From: Bryobacteraceae bacterium
GTDB lineage: Bacteria > Acidobacteriota > Terriglobia > Bryobacterales > Bryobacteraceae
NCBI GenBank assembly: GCA_029975915.1
Contig: JARKOC010000177.1
Coordinates: 1-64,000 of the forward strand
DNA: 64,000 nt
Reading direction: 5' to 3'
Shown here: positions 1 to 8,894 of the stretch, piece after piece
Layout: each line of letters opens with the position of its first letter
Position numbering within the stretch: the first letter of the stretch is position 1
Notes under the pieces: model-generated
Database searches by the model: none
What the model was told of the DNA's origin: nothing
Seen by the model: only the letters and a program-made list of their open reading frames with translations
Program-made: the position numbers and the translations under genes

Positions 1-2041
1 CGGCATGGCGGTGCCACGAGATCCGCCAGGGGCCTCCGCGCGATCCCGACGAGATGCCCGTGCGAGCTGTCTTGAAGAACGCGGGGTCCTTCTCGAATCC
101 CACGCCGGGGACAAGGTGCGGACGGTTCAGCGGATCGCCCAAGTCGTCGTAGAAACCGCCAGGGCCAGGATTTGTCCAGTTGAGGATCCGCTCAATCTCC
201 TCGATGCGGGCCTGCTCGCCGTCCATCGCCCGGATGGCCTGCAGCCTCGCCAAGAGCCAGGGCGCGTTGGTGATTGGGCGGTCGATCAGATCCAGGTTCG
301 CGCCGCGGCCGGGGGCGATCGCGGCGTAGCGGGGGACGCTGAGTTGCATCCTCACGCTTTGAAACAGCGCCTCGGCCAGTTCAAAGACCCGCGCCCGCAA
401 CCCGGCGCCGGCCCGGTTCAGCGGGTCGACAGCCAGTTCCCTTTCCGCCGCATCCGCGGCCTTCAAAGCGCCGGCCAGGCGCGCGCCCTGCAACCGTTCC
501 ATCGCACGGCGTTCGCGTGCCGTTTCATCGGTCAACCGCGCCCGGACGTAGGCATCGTAATAGGCCCGGTAGAGGGCCTGCTGGAACCGCCAGTTCAGTT
601 TCTGCTGAACGGTTGCTTTGCGCTCCATCGCCTGGAACTGCGCCAGCGTGACATCGATGCTCTGGTTCGCCAGCACCGGGCCGCGCCAATTGCGCTCCAG
701 CGACAACAGGCCCTGGGCAAATTCGTCCGCCATGTCCGGGCCGATGAAGTATCGCGCGTAGTCCCGCAGCACGGCTGTCATTTCGGCCTCCGGGTTCCAG
801 CCCAACGCGCTCCAGACAGTCTTATTTACGTCGTCGTTGCAACCTTCTGAATAGGTGATGAAACCGCCATCGGCGAACGGCTGCAAGACCCGGAAGATAT
901 GCGCCTCGTCGATTGGCCGCGGATTGATGACTTCACGCTCTTCGGTCATCCCGAACGCCACATCCCAGTCGTTCACCATGTATTGGGCGTTGAGGCTATG
1001 CGTGATGTCAGGATAGTTCCGGATCGGGTACCGCTTTGGCACCCTCGCCCGCAACTCGGGCAGGTTGACGCGGACCTGAGGACCGAAGACGATTCCTGTC
1101 AGCCAGGCTGGTTGCTGGTCCATTAATCCGAAATACTGCTCCATCCATGGCGCGTTGAAGCCCTGCGGCGAAATCCACATCGCCGCCTTCGGGTGGTACT
1201 TCTTCAGGCTGGCGGTCTGTTTCTCCAGAAGAGCAAAGAGATGCTTCGGCTCGGTGTGTCCGGGGTCGCCGCCCGGAACGAAAACGGCGTCGATGCGCGG
1301 CAATTGCCGGAAGACCTCGGCCCACTCCTTCAGCGCCGCTTCGACAGTCGCCGGATCCGAATAGTCCTTGTCCATGGCCGGATACCAGATCCAGCAATGG
1401 ATGCCGTACTCCTTGGCCAGCCGCGACATCTCGATCATCATCTGCATTTGGGGCAGCGGGAAGTGTGGGCTGTCGGCGTCGTCGTCTGACCGCGGTGGAA
1501 TCAGTTCGATGGCATTGGCGCCGAAGACGACGAGGTCCCGGATGTAGGCCTCCCACATGGGAACCGTCCAGGCGTCATATGAGTTCGTCTTGGGACGATA
1601 CCCGAGTTGATGACCGCGAAGCGCATACTTCGGCGCCGTGGCAATGTCCAGACTTGCAGGCAGCGTCACCGAGTCGCGCCGCATCTCGAGTTTCCGCAGC
1701 AGGCCACCCACGCCAAACAAGATGCCTCGCTCGTCGTTGCCAGTGATCTCGACACCCGGCGCGCCGCCGTTGTCGAAGGTCCTGAGCCGGAATCCTTCCG
1801 CCGGCAGTTTGGCGCCCGCCGCGGCACGCTTGATCACGACAATCGCTTTGCCCGTTCCTGGAGTGGCTGTAGCCACGGGCCAGGTCAGCCGCGTGCGGTC
1901 GCGCACGGCATCCACCAGCAGCGCCACTGCTTTCTGTTCGGGACCGCTCATGCCAGCGGGTGTCACAACAGTCGCGCTCGAAAAATCCGCCGCATGGCAC
2001 AGCCCCGCAGCCGCCAGCACAATCAGTATCCGGAACAACAT
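1..2041 (-). CDS. Secreted alpha-glucuronidase/hexosaminidase-like glycoside hydrolase (3' end beyond window)
   Basis: The frame stays open for 680 codons from the ATG at 2041 to the left edge, so the C-terminus is missing. The product starts with a Sec signal peptide (MLFRILIVLAAAGLCHAA). A region of about 100 residues follows that resembles the N-terminal domain of GH67/GH20-type enzymes (GNDERGILFGVGGLLRKLEM), and then a TIM-barrel-like part beginning RGHQLGYRPKTNSYDAW. An AGGAG sits 7 bases before the start and the upstream aldolase gene ends only 14 bases away, so the two are probably translationally coupled. It is the last visible gene of a minus-strand cluster with an alpha-galactosidase, which suggests a role in trimming side chains of plant-type polysaccharides at the cell surface. 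The exact family and substrate are inferred; catalytic residues could not be assigned. Confidence 0.72.
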   Translation of the reverse strand, partial: MLFRILIVLAAAGLCHAADFSSATVVTPAGMSGPEQKAVALLVDAVRDRTRLTWPVATATPGTGKAIVVIKRAAAGAKLPAEGFRLRTFDNGGAPGVEITGNDERGILFGVGGLLRKLEMRRDSVTLPASLDIATAPKYALRGHQLGYRPKTNSYDAWTVPMWEAYIRDLVVFGANAIELIPPRSDDDADSPHFPLPQMQMMIEMSRLAKEYGIHCWIWYPAMDKDYSDPATVEAALKEWAEVFRQLPRIDAVFVPGGDPGHTEPKHLFALLEKQTASLKKYHPKAAMWISPQGFNAPWMEQYFGLMDQQPAWLTGIVFGPQVRVNLPELRARVPKRYPIRNYPDITHSLNAQYMVNDWDVAFGMTEEREVINPRPIDEAHIFRVLQPFADGGFITYSEGCNDDVNKTVWSALGWNPEAEMTAVLRDYARYFIGPDMADEFAQGLLSLERNWRGPVLANQSIDVTLAQFQAMERKATVQQKLNWRFQQALYRAYYDAYVRARLTDETARERRAMERLQGARLAGALKAADAAERELAVDPLNRAGAGLRARVFELAEALFQSVRMQLSVPRYAAIAPGRGANLDLIDRPITNAPWLLARLQAIRAMDGEQARIEEIERILNWTNPGPGGFYDDLGDPLNRPHLVPGVGFEKDPAFFKTARTGISSGSRGGPWRISWHRHA

Positions 2042-2055
2042 CTCAATACTCCTCG

Positions 2056-2862
2056 CTAGTAGAGCGTACGCTTCTCCGCTGGGATGCCTTCGATGCCGAG
2101 CGGGTCGAGCAACTGCCGCGCCCCCAACTCCATCAGGCCAATCTCAGTCGGCAACTGGAAGAACAGGAATCCCTGTTCCATGAACTCCTTTGCCTGCTCC
2201 GCGCTCCCCGCCGGGCGGCCCAAGAACTTGCCGTGCCGCTTGGCGGCCGAGGCGATGCGCCCGATGGCCGCCTGCAACGCCGGCTCGTCCTGACGCCCTC
2301 TGAAGCCCATCGAAAACGACAGGTCGCTGGTTCCAATGAAAATCACGTCTATGCCGGGTGTTGCCGCGATGGCATCGATCTGATCGACGGCGGACGCCTC
2401 TTCCACCACGCAAACCGTGACGACCTGCGCGTCCGCGGAATCGTAGTAATTGCCAGGCTGAGGCCATGTGCGCACGGCAGCGCCTGCGCCGGAACCGCGT
2501 TTCCCCGCCGGTGGATACCGGCACGCCGACGCCGCCCGCGCGGCCAGTTCCGCCGTACTCGTGAATGGGAAAATGACACCGCTGACACCCTGGTCCAGCA
2601 CGCGCTTCGCCGTCCACAACTCAACCACCGGCACTCGCGCGAAAACCGCCGCCGGCAACCCCCTGGTCGCCAGAACCATCATCCTCAGGCTCTCTAGCGT
2701 TACCGGCGAGTGTTCCATCTCGACCCAAAGAAAATGGAAACCTAGCGTTGCCAGATGCGCGCAAGCTTCGGCGTTCGGCGTCGTCATTGTTGCGCCAAAC
2801 ACGGGCGCCCCAGCCGCAAGCCTCGCTATTACTGGATTGGTCCAGACACTGCCGTCGTTCAT
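2056..2862 (-). CDS. HpcH/HpaI-family aldolase (cytoplasmic form)
   Basis: A 268-residue member of the HpaI/GarL class II pyruvate aldolases, which cleave 2-keto-3-deoxy sugar acids and related compounds to pyruvate plus an aldehyde. The family's catalytic His lies in WVEMEHSPV (about residue 52), an Arg in ARVPV, the metal-binding Glu in CVVEEAS and the metal-binding Asp in IFIGTSDLSFSMG. No signal peptide is present, unlike the paralogue at 3980-4819, with which it shares the FTST.ELA and KRGSG.G stretches. No strong ribosome binding site is visible before the ATG at 2862. It sits between a 2-hydroxyacid dehydrogenase and a glycosidase on the same strand, consistent with catabolism of a sugar acid. 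The true substrate cannot be read from the sequence. Confidence 0.88.
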   Translation of the reverse strand: MNDGSVWTNPVIARLAAGAPVFGATMTTPNAEACAHLATLGFHFLWVEMEHSPVTLESLRMMVLATRGLPAAVFARVPVVELWTAKRVLDQGVSGVIFPFTSTAELAARAASACRYPPAGKRGSGAGAAVRTWPQPGNYYDSADAQVVTVCVVEEASAVDQIDAIAATPGIDVIFIGTSDLSFSMGFRGRQDEPALQAAIGRIASAAKRHGKFLGRPAGSAEQAKEFMEQGFLFFQLPTEIGLMELGARQLLDPLGIEGIPAEKRTLY

Positions 2863-2940
2863 GATTCTTCATTCTATGGGCATGGACGGGCCACGGTCCG
2901 GACCGGCGCAAAATCCGATGCACCCGGCGGGGACGCGGCC

Positions 2941-3960
2941 TCAGTACCCCTTCTGCTTGTCGACGACGTGCAGCAACGGCTCGCCGCGGTCGAAGCGGCG
3001 CAGGTTCTCGCGGTAGAGTTCGAAGAATCGGGCGTGCTCGCCGTCGCTACGGCCAGCCAGATGCGGGGTGATGACGACGTTGTCGAACTTCCAGAGCGCA
3101 TGGCCTTTGGGGAGCGGCTCGGGGTCCGTGACATCGACCCCCGCACCGGCGAGTTTCTTCGAGTCGAGCGCCTGCACGAGAGCGGGCATGTCGTAGAGCC
3201 TGCCGCGCGAAACCGCGATGAAATAGGCGCCACGCTTCATCAGGTCAAACTGGCGTGGACCGAGCATCTTGTCACTCTTTTCGGTGTGCGGCGCCGAGAC
3301 AAAGACGACGTCCGCCAAGGGGAGCACTTCGTCAAGACGGTCCGGCGTCACGGTCTTGTCCAAGAATGGGAGCAGGGGCGTGTCCTTCGGGTCGACGCCG
3401 ATGACTCTCATACCGAACGCGTTGGCACGCACGGCGATCTGCGTGCCGATGCCGCCAACCCCGATGACGACCGCGGTCTTGCCGCGCAGTTCGACCAACG
3501 GCACACCGCGCCCGCCCCAGGTCTCGGTTGTCTTGTGAGTGAAGGCGCGGTTGAGTTGGCGCGTCAGCGCGAGCAGCAGCGCCATGGCGTGGTCGGCGAT
3601 CTCGGGGCCCTGGACGATCTTGCCGTTGGTCAACACCACCGGCCCGTTCCTGAAAGCGGTGTTCCGCAGATACTGTTCCACGCCCGCCGAGGGAATCTGT
3701 AACCACTTCATCTGTTTGGCTTCGTTCACCAATTGCGGGCTCAGCGGACCCACCACCGCTTCGGCGTCTACAATTTCCTCCTTGAGCCGGTCTGCCTCCG
3801 GGATAACGAGACGCAGTCCCGGCGCGGCCTGGCGCAACTGCTCGATCTCGGCATCAGTGAAGCGCGAACCAGGCGGGCCGGGCGAAGTCAAAACGACCTT
3901 CCGCCCTTGTCCGGCCAGTGTCAATCCGGTCAACAGTAACAGCGCGAGTAATCTGTTCAT
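2941..3960 (-). CDS. Exported D-2-hydroxyacid dehydrogenase family protein
   Basis: 339 residues. The start at 3960 is preferred over an upstream frame extension because AAGGAG lies about 5 bases before it and because it opens a clear signal peptide (MNRLLALLLLTGLTLAG). The NAD-binding Rossmann motif is GVGGIGTQIA, and the catalytic-domain Arg and His are seen in SRGRLYDMPALV and VITPHLAG. The family normally reduces 2-keto acids with NADH in the cytosol. An export signal on such an enzyme is unusual and implies either a bound cofactor or a different role. It lies 19 bases after the exported aldolase gene and 78 bases before the cytosolic one, so all are probably one transcript. Family assignment is firm; extracytoplasmic location is inferred from the signal alone. 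Confidence 0.87.
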   Translation of the reverse strand: MNRLLALLLLTGLTLAGQGRKVVLTSPGPPGSRFTDAEIEQLRQAAPGLRLVIPEADRLKEEIVDAEAVVGPLSPQLVNEAKQMKWLQIPSAGVEQYLRNTAFRNGPVVLTNGKIVQGPEIADHAMALLLALTRQLNRAFTHKTTETWGGRGVPLVELRGKTAVVIGVGGIGTQIAVRANAFGMRVIGVDPKDTPLLPFLDKTVTPDRLDEVLPLADVVFVSAPHTEKSDKMLGPRQFDLMKRGAYFIAVSRGRLYDMPALVQALDSKKLAGAGVDVTDPEPLPKGHALWKFDNVVITPHLAGRSDGEHARFFELYRENLRRFDRGEPLLHVVDKQKGY

Positions 3961-3979
3961 GGATGTCTCCTTGTTCCGA

Positions 3980-4819
3980 TCAATACATCGGGCGGGTCTT
4001 CGGATCCGGACCCTTCTTGCCCGCGGCATCGAGCAACGGGCGCGCTCCGGACGCGATAAAACTGAGTTCGCTGGATGCCTGGAAGAAACGGTAACCCTGC
4101 TCGATGTGGGTCTTTATGTCCGCAGCGCCGGTGGTGCGTCCAACCGGTATGCCGTGGCGCTTGCCGGCTTCGAGGACCTTGGCCATGGCAGCCTGGACTT
4201 GGGGTGTCATGCGGCCGCGGTCGCCGAACGAGTGAGACAAGTCATTTGGACCGATAAAGACGACATCGATGCCAGGCACCGCCATGATCTCATCGATTCT
4301 CTCGACAGCCTCCTTTTGCTCGATGATGATCACCACCAGGGCGTTGTCGTCGGCGAAGTTCGCGTAACCCTCCGGAGCGGGCCACCGCAGGGAGGCCAGT
4401 CCGGGACCCGACCCGCGCTTGCCCTTGGGCGGGTACTTGCAAGCGGCGACGGCCTGGCGCGCCAGTTCTGGCGTGGAGGTGAAGGGGAAGATGACGCCAA
4501 GCGCGCCGGCATCGAGCGCCCGCTTGGCCGTCCACAGTTCGTTCACGGGAACGCGGATCAGCGGGGTGATGCCGGTGCCGCGGGTAGCCAGGATGATATT
4601 TCGGGCGGATTCAAGCGTGATCGGACTATGCTCCATCTCGATCCAGAGAAAGTCGAAACCGAGAGATGCCGCCTGGACCGCGACATCGGCGCTGGGCACG
4701 GTCATGGTCATGCCCACGATGGGCCGGCCCTCTTTGAGCGCGGTTTTCAAAGGACTGACCCAGGGTTGTTGAGCGGACAGAAGTGACGCAGCCGCCAGCA
4801 GAATCAACACTCGCGTCAT
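3980..4819 (-). CDS. Exported HpcH/HpaI-family aldolase
   Basis: 279 residues beginning with a signal peptide (MTRVLILLAAASLLSA) followed by a full HpaI-type aldolase barrel. The His of WIEMEHSPITLES, the Arg of LIRVPV, the Glu of VIIIEQKEAV and the Asp of FIGPNDLSHSFG match the catalytic and metal sites of the family. It is a close paralogue of the signal-less protein at 2056-2862, so the pair looks like a local duplication in which one copy was re-targeted. The 3' end is 19 bases from the dehydrogenase start and the upstream neighbour is an alpha-galactosidase. The likely reaction is retro-aldol cleavage of a 2-keto-3-deoxy acid outside the cytoplasm, but substrate and site of action are inferences. 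Confidence 0.88.
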   Translation of the reverse strand: MTRVLILLAAASLLSAQQPWVSPLKTALKEGRPIVGMTMTVPSADVAVQAASLGFDFLWIEMEHSPITLESARNIILATRGTGITPLIRVPVNELWTAKRALDAGALGVIFPFTSTPELARQAVAACKYPPKGKRGSGPGLASLRWPAPEGYANFADDNALVVIIIEQKEAVERIDEIMAVPGIDVVFIGPNDLSHSFGDRGRMTPQVQAAMAKVLEAGKRHGIPVGRTTGAADIKTHIEQGYRFFQASSELSFIASGARPLLDAAGKKGPDPKTRPMY

Positions 4820-4918
4820 GGGGCCTCCAATCGGATGGTTTCAGACATCATGGACCGGGCGGGGAGGCAAGATCAAGTCCTGTCGTGGCGCCAGAGCAAG
4901 CTTACACGCGCTGTGAGC

Positions 4919-6802
4919 TTACAACCTCTTGTACGTGATGGTCAACGCGCCAGGACGATCCTTGATCGATACGGGTAATCCGGCCTCCGCCAATTCGCGG
5001 CCGGTGAACTTCAAGGGCGCGGCCGCATCAAGGTCGCGGACCTCGTAGGAGGCCTCAGGGACAAGCCCGCGGAGTTGGAAGCGGGCCGTTTCGTAAGCGC
5101 TGCCGGCGCGCCGAAAGACTTGCACCATGCCTTCGCCGAGGTCTGGCCTGTCGAACTGCCAGGCCATCCAGACGTCGCTGCCAATGTGATACCCGGTCAG
5201 CGGATAGTAGTCGCCTGAGTAATAAGTCGCGACAGACCGCCACTGGCCTACGAGACGGCGGGCCAGATCGTAGTTCAGATCGCGGCGGCGCATGTCCCAG
5301 CAAGTGTTTATCGCCGGGCACATGTTGCTGCGGAAGATGTATGGGTCGATTTCCCTTGTGCCGGTGCCATAGTACGGCACCCAGGACGCGAGCCCATATG
5401 TGTGCTGCTGCTGGCTCTCGGGTTCGAAGAGCCAGTCGCTGCGTAAGAGGGGCACGGAGCGGCGGAGGGTTTCGATGTCGATTCTGCGTCCGCCCGAGGC
5501 GCAGGTGTCGATCAGCATATTCGGGAAGCGCTTCCGCAGTTCATCCCAATAGGCCAGAAATCCAGTGACATAGCGGATTTCGGTGATGCCCTGACGGTCT
5601 GGCGGATCCGCTGCGCGCCAGTATGGAAGCGGGTCCATGTTGAAGTCGTTCCGGTAAAGGTCAATTCCCTCCTGGCGGATGAGGTTGCTGACGTGATCGG
5701 CGAGCCAGGCGCGGGCCTCGGGATTCCCAAGATCGAGCAGCCGCTGGCCGGAATCCTTGCTGAGCAGCCATTCGGGATGCTCCAGGAAGAGTTTAGTGCC
5801 TGGCGTAACGCGTTCCGGTTCGAACCAGACGATCGTCTTCACTCCCTTGGAATGGGCGTGATCGCTAATGGCCTTGAGACCTCGGGGAAAACGGGCGCGG
5901 TCCACTTCCCAGGTGCCGGTATTCGGCCAGCCTGTCTTGTTGATGTACCAGCCGGCGTCCATCCACCAGTAGTCGATCTTGAACCCCTCTTCGAGGTATC
6001 GGTCGATGAAGTTGATCTGGCTGGCTTCATCAGCCTTGATCATCTCCTCGTACTGGTGGGAACTGCACGGAGTGTGTTGGGGAGAAGGCAGGTTGCCGCC
6101 GGCGCGCGGCGTGTTGAAGGCGAGCATCCAACGCCGCCAGGCGTTCTGCGCGGTGATGCGATCTCCCTGCCAGAATTGGAGAACGATGAGCGGCGTGCGG
6201 ATCTCCTCACCGGGGTGCAAGACAAAGCGGGTGAGTTCCTGACCGGCGCGCACGCGGACGCCGTTGCTGCCTTCGCGGGCAAAACGGGCCGCCCACTGCC
6301 CCGGCCACCCGACGACGGCAATCACCCCGCCGCCCCGCCATTCGATGTTGAAGTAAGGGAAATTGCTGTTCGACGATCGGCCGCCCGAGGTGCTGATCAC
6401 CAAGTCCGGCTTTGCCGGGATGCGCGTGGTGAAAGGCTGAAAGTCGGCTGGGGTGTAAGGGCTGCCAGTGTGATGGTGCAGAGTGAATTCGCCTTTGGCC
6501 GGCTGTTGGAAGAGGGCGTCGAGCGCCTGGATGTTCTCGATGATGGGTGTATCCGATTTGCCGTTATTCTTGAAATAAAGTATCCACTCGGCTGTGTTCC
6601 AGCCGGCGTATTCAACGGATTCACGGCGGACGGAGAGGCCAGTTGCTTTGTCGGTGTAGGTATCAGTGCGCTGAACGCGGGTTCCATCGATCTGCCGTTC
6701 ATTCTTCTCAACGGCCCAGTTTTTCATGGCCTCGGCGGAGGGTTTGCCCCCGTAAGTGAATGAGAACGTCATCGCGGCCAGTAACGCGGCTTCGGAGATC
6801 AT
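4919..6802 (-). CDS. Alpha-galactosidase (GH36-type melibiase)
   Basis: 627 residues with the GH36/clan-D layout: an N-terminal beta-supersandwich (about 1-250), a central TIM barrel and a C-terminal beta domain. Barrel signatures are YWWMDAGWY, VWFEPERVTPGT, LYRNDFNMD (the Asp in the position of the nucleophile), DTCASGGRRIDIET and LLRSDWLFEP (candidate acid/base Asp). It hydrolyses terminal alpha-1,6-galactosides such as those of raffinose-type sugars and galactomannans. The ATG at 6802 is the first possible start, since an in-frame stop lies about 30 bases upstream; AGGA is 9 bases before it. The N-terminus (MISEAALLAAMTFSF) is a weak signal at best, so location is uncertain. It heads the five-gene minus-strand cluster and is divergent from a kinase gene. 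Confidence 0.9.
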   Translation of the reverse strand: MISEAALLAAMTFSFTYGGKPSAEAMKNWAVEKNERQIDGTRVQRTDTYTDKATGLSVRRESVEYAGWNTAEWILYFKNNGKSDTPIIENIQALDALFQQPAKGEFTLHHHTGSPYTPADFQPFTTRIPAKPDLVISTSGGRSSNSNFPYFNIEWRGGGVIAVVGWPGQWAARFAREGSNGVRVRAGQELTRFVLHPGEEIRTPLIVLQFWQGDRITAQNAWRRWMLAFNTPRAGGNLPSPQHTPCSSHQYEEMIKADEASQINFIDRYLEEGFKIDYWWMDAGWYINKTGWPNTGTWEVDRARFPRGLKAISDHAHSKGVKTIVWFEPERVTPGTKLFLEHPEWLLSKDSGQRLLDLGNPEARAWLADHVSNLIRQEGIDLYRNDFNMDPLPYWRAADPPDRQGITEIRYVTGFLAYWDELRKRFPNMLIDTCASGGRRIDIETLRRSVPLLRSDWLFEPESQQQHTYGLASWVPYYGTGTREIDPYIFRSNMCPAINTCWDMRRRDLNYDLARRLVGQWRSVATYYSGDYYPLTGYHIGSDVWMAWQFDRPDLGEGMVQVFRRAGSAYETARFQLRGLVPEASYEVRDLDAAAPLKFTGRELAEAGLPVSIKDRPGALTITYKRL

Positions 6803-6925
6803 GGGTGAAGATCCTGCTGGTGTTTCAGATCATCGTATCTGCGACTCCGGCTGCGCGGCAAACGCTGACTCATCTGCAGATTTGGCGTGTCTTCAGAACT
6901 TATCTGCCTTAAGATAGGAGCCGTG

Positions 6926-8533
6926 ATGACGCCAGCACCCAGCAGGCATGCATCGGTTCATCGCGCCACGAACACTTCGAGCGACAGCGGATCACGCCGC
7001 ATTTCTTACCACACCCTGGCCGCCGAACTCGTAGATAAAAACCATGTTCAGCTCAGCTGGATCGCCGGCGCAGCCATCATCTCGATCATTTCGGTGATCT
7101 ACATGGCCCGGGCGCTTCAGCCGGAAGTTGTTGCATCACACCGGCTCGAAATCGTGCAGTGGGCTATCGGAATCAGCCTGGGAACCTCGTTCGCCATGAT
7201 CCTGGTGGAACGATTCGGATTGTTGCGACCGATTGTACTGCTGCGAGTGGGCTTGGTGTATCAGGTTGTTATCGCGGGCGCCCTATCCGTGTTCGAAAAC
7301 TCCATCCAATGGAGGAGTGACGAGTTCGTGAGGGGGACCTCCTCAATCACAGTCTGGTTGATCGCCTTCGCGCTGCTTGTCCCGGCCGCACCAGTCACCG
7401 CGGCAATCTTCAACCTGGCGTCGGCAGCCATGGGCCCGATCGGGCATTTCGCCGTAACTATGGCGTTGGGCCTGCCGGTGGCGCCCGCCAACCGGTTGAT
7501 CATCTATTATTCGCCATGTTTCTTGCTTTCACTGGTCTCCGCACTGATCAATCTGAGGATCCTGCGTCTGGAGTGGTTCGCAGCCACCGCCCGCGAAAAG
7601 GGCGCCTATGACTTACTGGAACTGCTGAGCAGGGGCGGCATGGGAGAGATCTGGCGAGCTCGGCATCGGCACCTGAAGCGAGATGCCGCACTCAAGATCA
7701 TCCGGCCCGACTTCCTGGTGACACAGACTGGCCGGAGCGCGGACACGCTCAGAAAGCGCTTCGAGAGAGAAGCCAGGGCAATCGCCGCGCTGAAGTCACC
7801 GCACACAGTTGCCATCCACGATTTTGGCTCGACCGAGGACGGCGGCTTCTACTACGCGATGGAGTTGCTGGAGGGATTTGATCTGGACCAACTCGTCAGG
7901 CGATTTGGCCCGCTTCCAGTTTCGAGAGTTGTGTGGATCATTGTCCAGGCATGCGACTCGCTCGAGGAGGCGCACCGCCGTTCGATGATCCACCGCGACA
8001 TCAAACCGTCGAATCTGTTCCTCTGCAAGCTCGGCACAACCTACGACTTCTGCAAGTTGCTTGACTTCGGCCTGGTCAAGCGCTGTCTCCCTGAGGACGA
8101 GGGCCTTCTCACTGCGACAGGCGCAACCACCGGGACTCCGGCATTTATGGCGCCCGAAGTCGCCTCTGGCAGCTCATTTGACAGCCGATCCGATATCTAT
8201 GGCCTTGGATGCGTGGCGTACTGGCTGGTTACCGGCCATCTCTTGTTTGAGGAGCCGACACCCATGGCCACAATTCTGGCCCATTTGCAGAAGGAACCAG
8301 TTGCGCCGTCGAAACGTACGGAAATGCAGATTCCGCCTGCGTTTGACGAGATTGTCCTCTCTTGTTTGGCAAAGAACCCGGCGGATCGCCCATCCAGCGC
8401 CTACGCGCTAGGTCGCAGTCTCGCCGGCTGCCCTGACATTCCGGCTTGGCGGCAGGAGGATGCCGAGAGCTGGTGGAGGAGCAACGCTCCGGAATTTGCC
8501 TTCAGCCACATGCAGACGCTGGGCGGACTTTAG
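6926..8533 (+). CDS. Membrane serine/threonine protein kinase with N-terminal transmembrane domain
   Basis: 535 residues. ATG 6926 is chosen because ATAGGAG lies about 6 bases upstream; an earlier ATG at 6887 is in frame but lacks such a site. Residues about 45-210 hold roughly six hydrophobic segments, and a complete Hanks-type kinase domain starts near residue 228. The glycine loop is SRGGMGEIW, the ATP lysine is in DAALKII, the catalytic loop is HRDIKPSN, the metal site is LDFGLVK, and GTPAFMAPE ends the activation segment. This order (membrane domain first, kinase last) is the reverse of PknB-type kinases and no PASTA or sensor domain follows. All catalytic residues are present, so it should be active. 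What it senses is unknown. Confidence 0.92.
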   Translation: MTPAPSRHASVHRATNTSSDSGSRRISYHTLAAELVDKNHVQLSWIAGAAIISIISVIYMARALQPEVVASHRLEIVQWAIGISLGTSFAMILVERFGLLRPIVLLRVGLVYQVVIAGALSVFENSIQWRSDEFVRGTSSITVWLIAFALLVPAAPVTAAIFNLASAAMGPIGHFAVTMALGLPVAPANRLIIYYSPCFLLSLVSALINLRILRLEWFAATAREKGAYDLLELLSRGGMGEIWRARHRHLKRDAALKIIRPDFLVTQTGRSADTLRKRFEREARAIAALKSPHTVAIHDFGSTEDGGFYYAMELLEGFDLDQLVRRFGPLPVSRVVWIIVQACDSLEEAHRRSMIHRDIKPSNLFLCKLGTTYDFCKLLDFGLVKRCLPEDEGLLTATGATTGTPAFMAPEVASGSSFDSRSDIYGLGCVAYWLVTGHLLFEEPTPMATILAHLQKEPVAPSKRTEMQIPPAFDEIVLSCLAKNPADRPSSAYALGRSLAGCPDIPAWRQEDAESWWRSNAPEFAFSHMQTLGGL

Positions 8534-8894
8534 TTTGAAGGTGTGAAGTGCAAGACCACAGGGGCGCCCATCTCTCTTGGCAGCCATTGATTGGCAGGTG
8601 TTCGATACAGGAGGGATCCCCTGCCGCAGCAGCCAGGCAAAGGGAGAAGCATAGGAGACCTGGCACAGCCGGCATTGCGTTTTCCTGCACTCATGGAGGC
8701 GAGTCTGCCGGCAAAGAGTCGCCCTTCGTGGATTCGGATTGATTCGGGTGAAGACTTCTGTTATTCCAGCATTAGAAAAGGTCGGCTGTATGAGCCAGGT
8801 GCTCAGCATTCGGCAGATGGCGCCCATCGGTCTGCCTTCAGATCGAAATTGCAGGCGGACGACTCTGTTGTGTCGAGCGTCGCGGGGGTGAATC
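8534..8894. other. Intergenic stretch with no gene recognised
   Basis: The 361 bases between the kinase and the zinc-ribbon/RDD gene contain only short open frames without ribosome binding sites or recognisable products. No RNA gene, terminator hairpin or repeat was found by eye. It presumably carries the promoter of the downstream gene, but no good -35/-10 pair was found. Confidence 0.5.
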
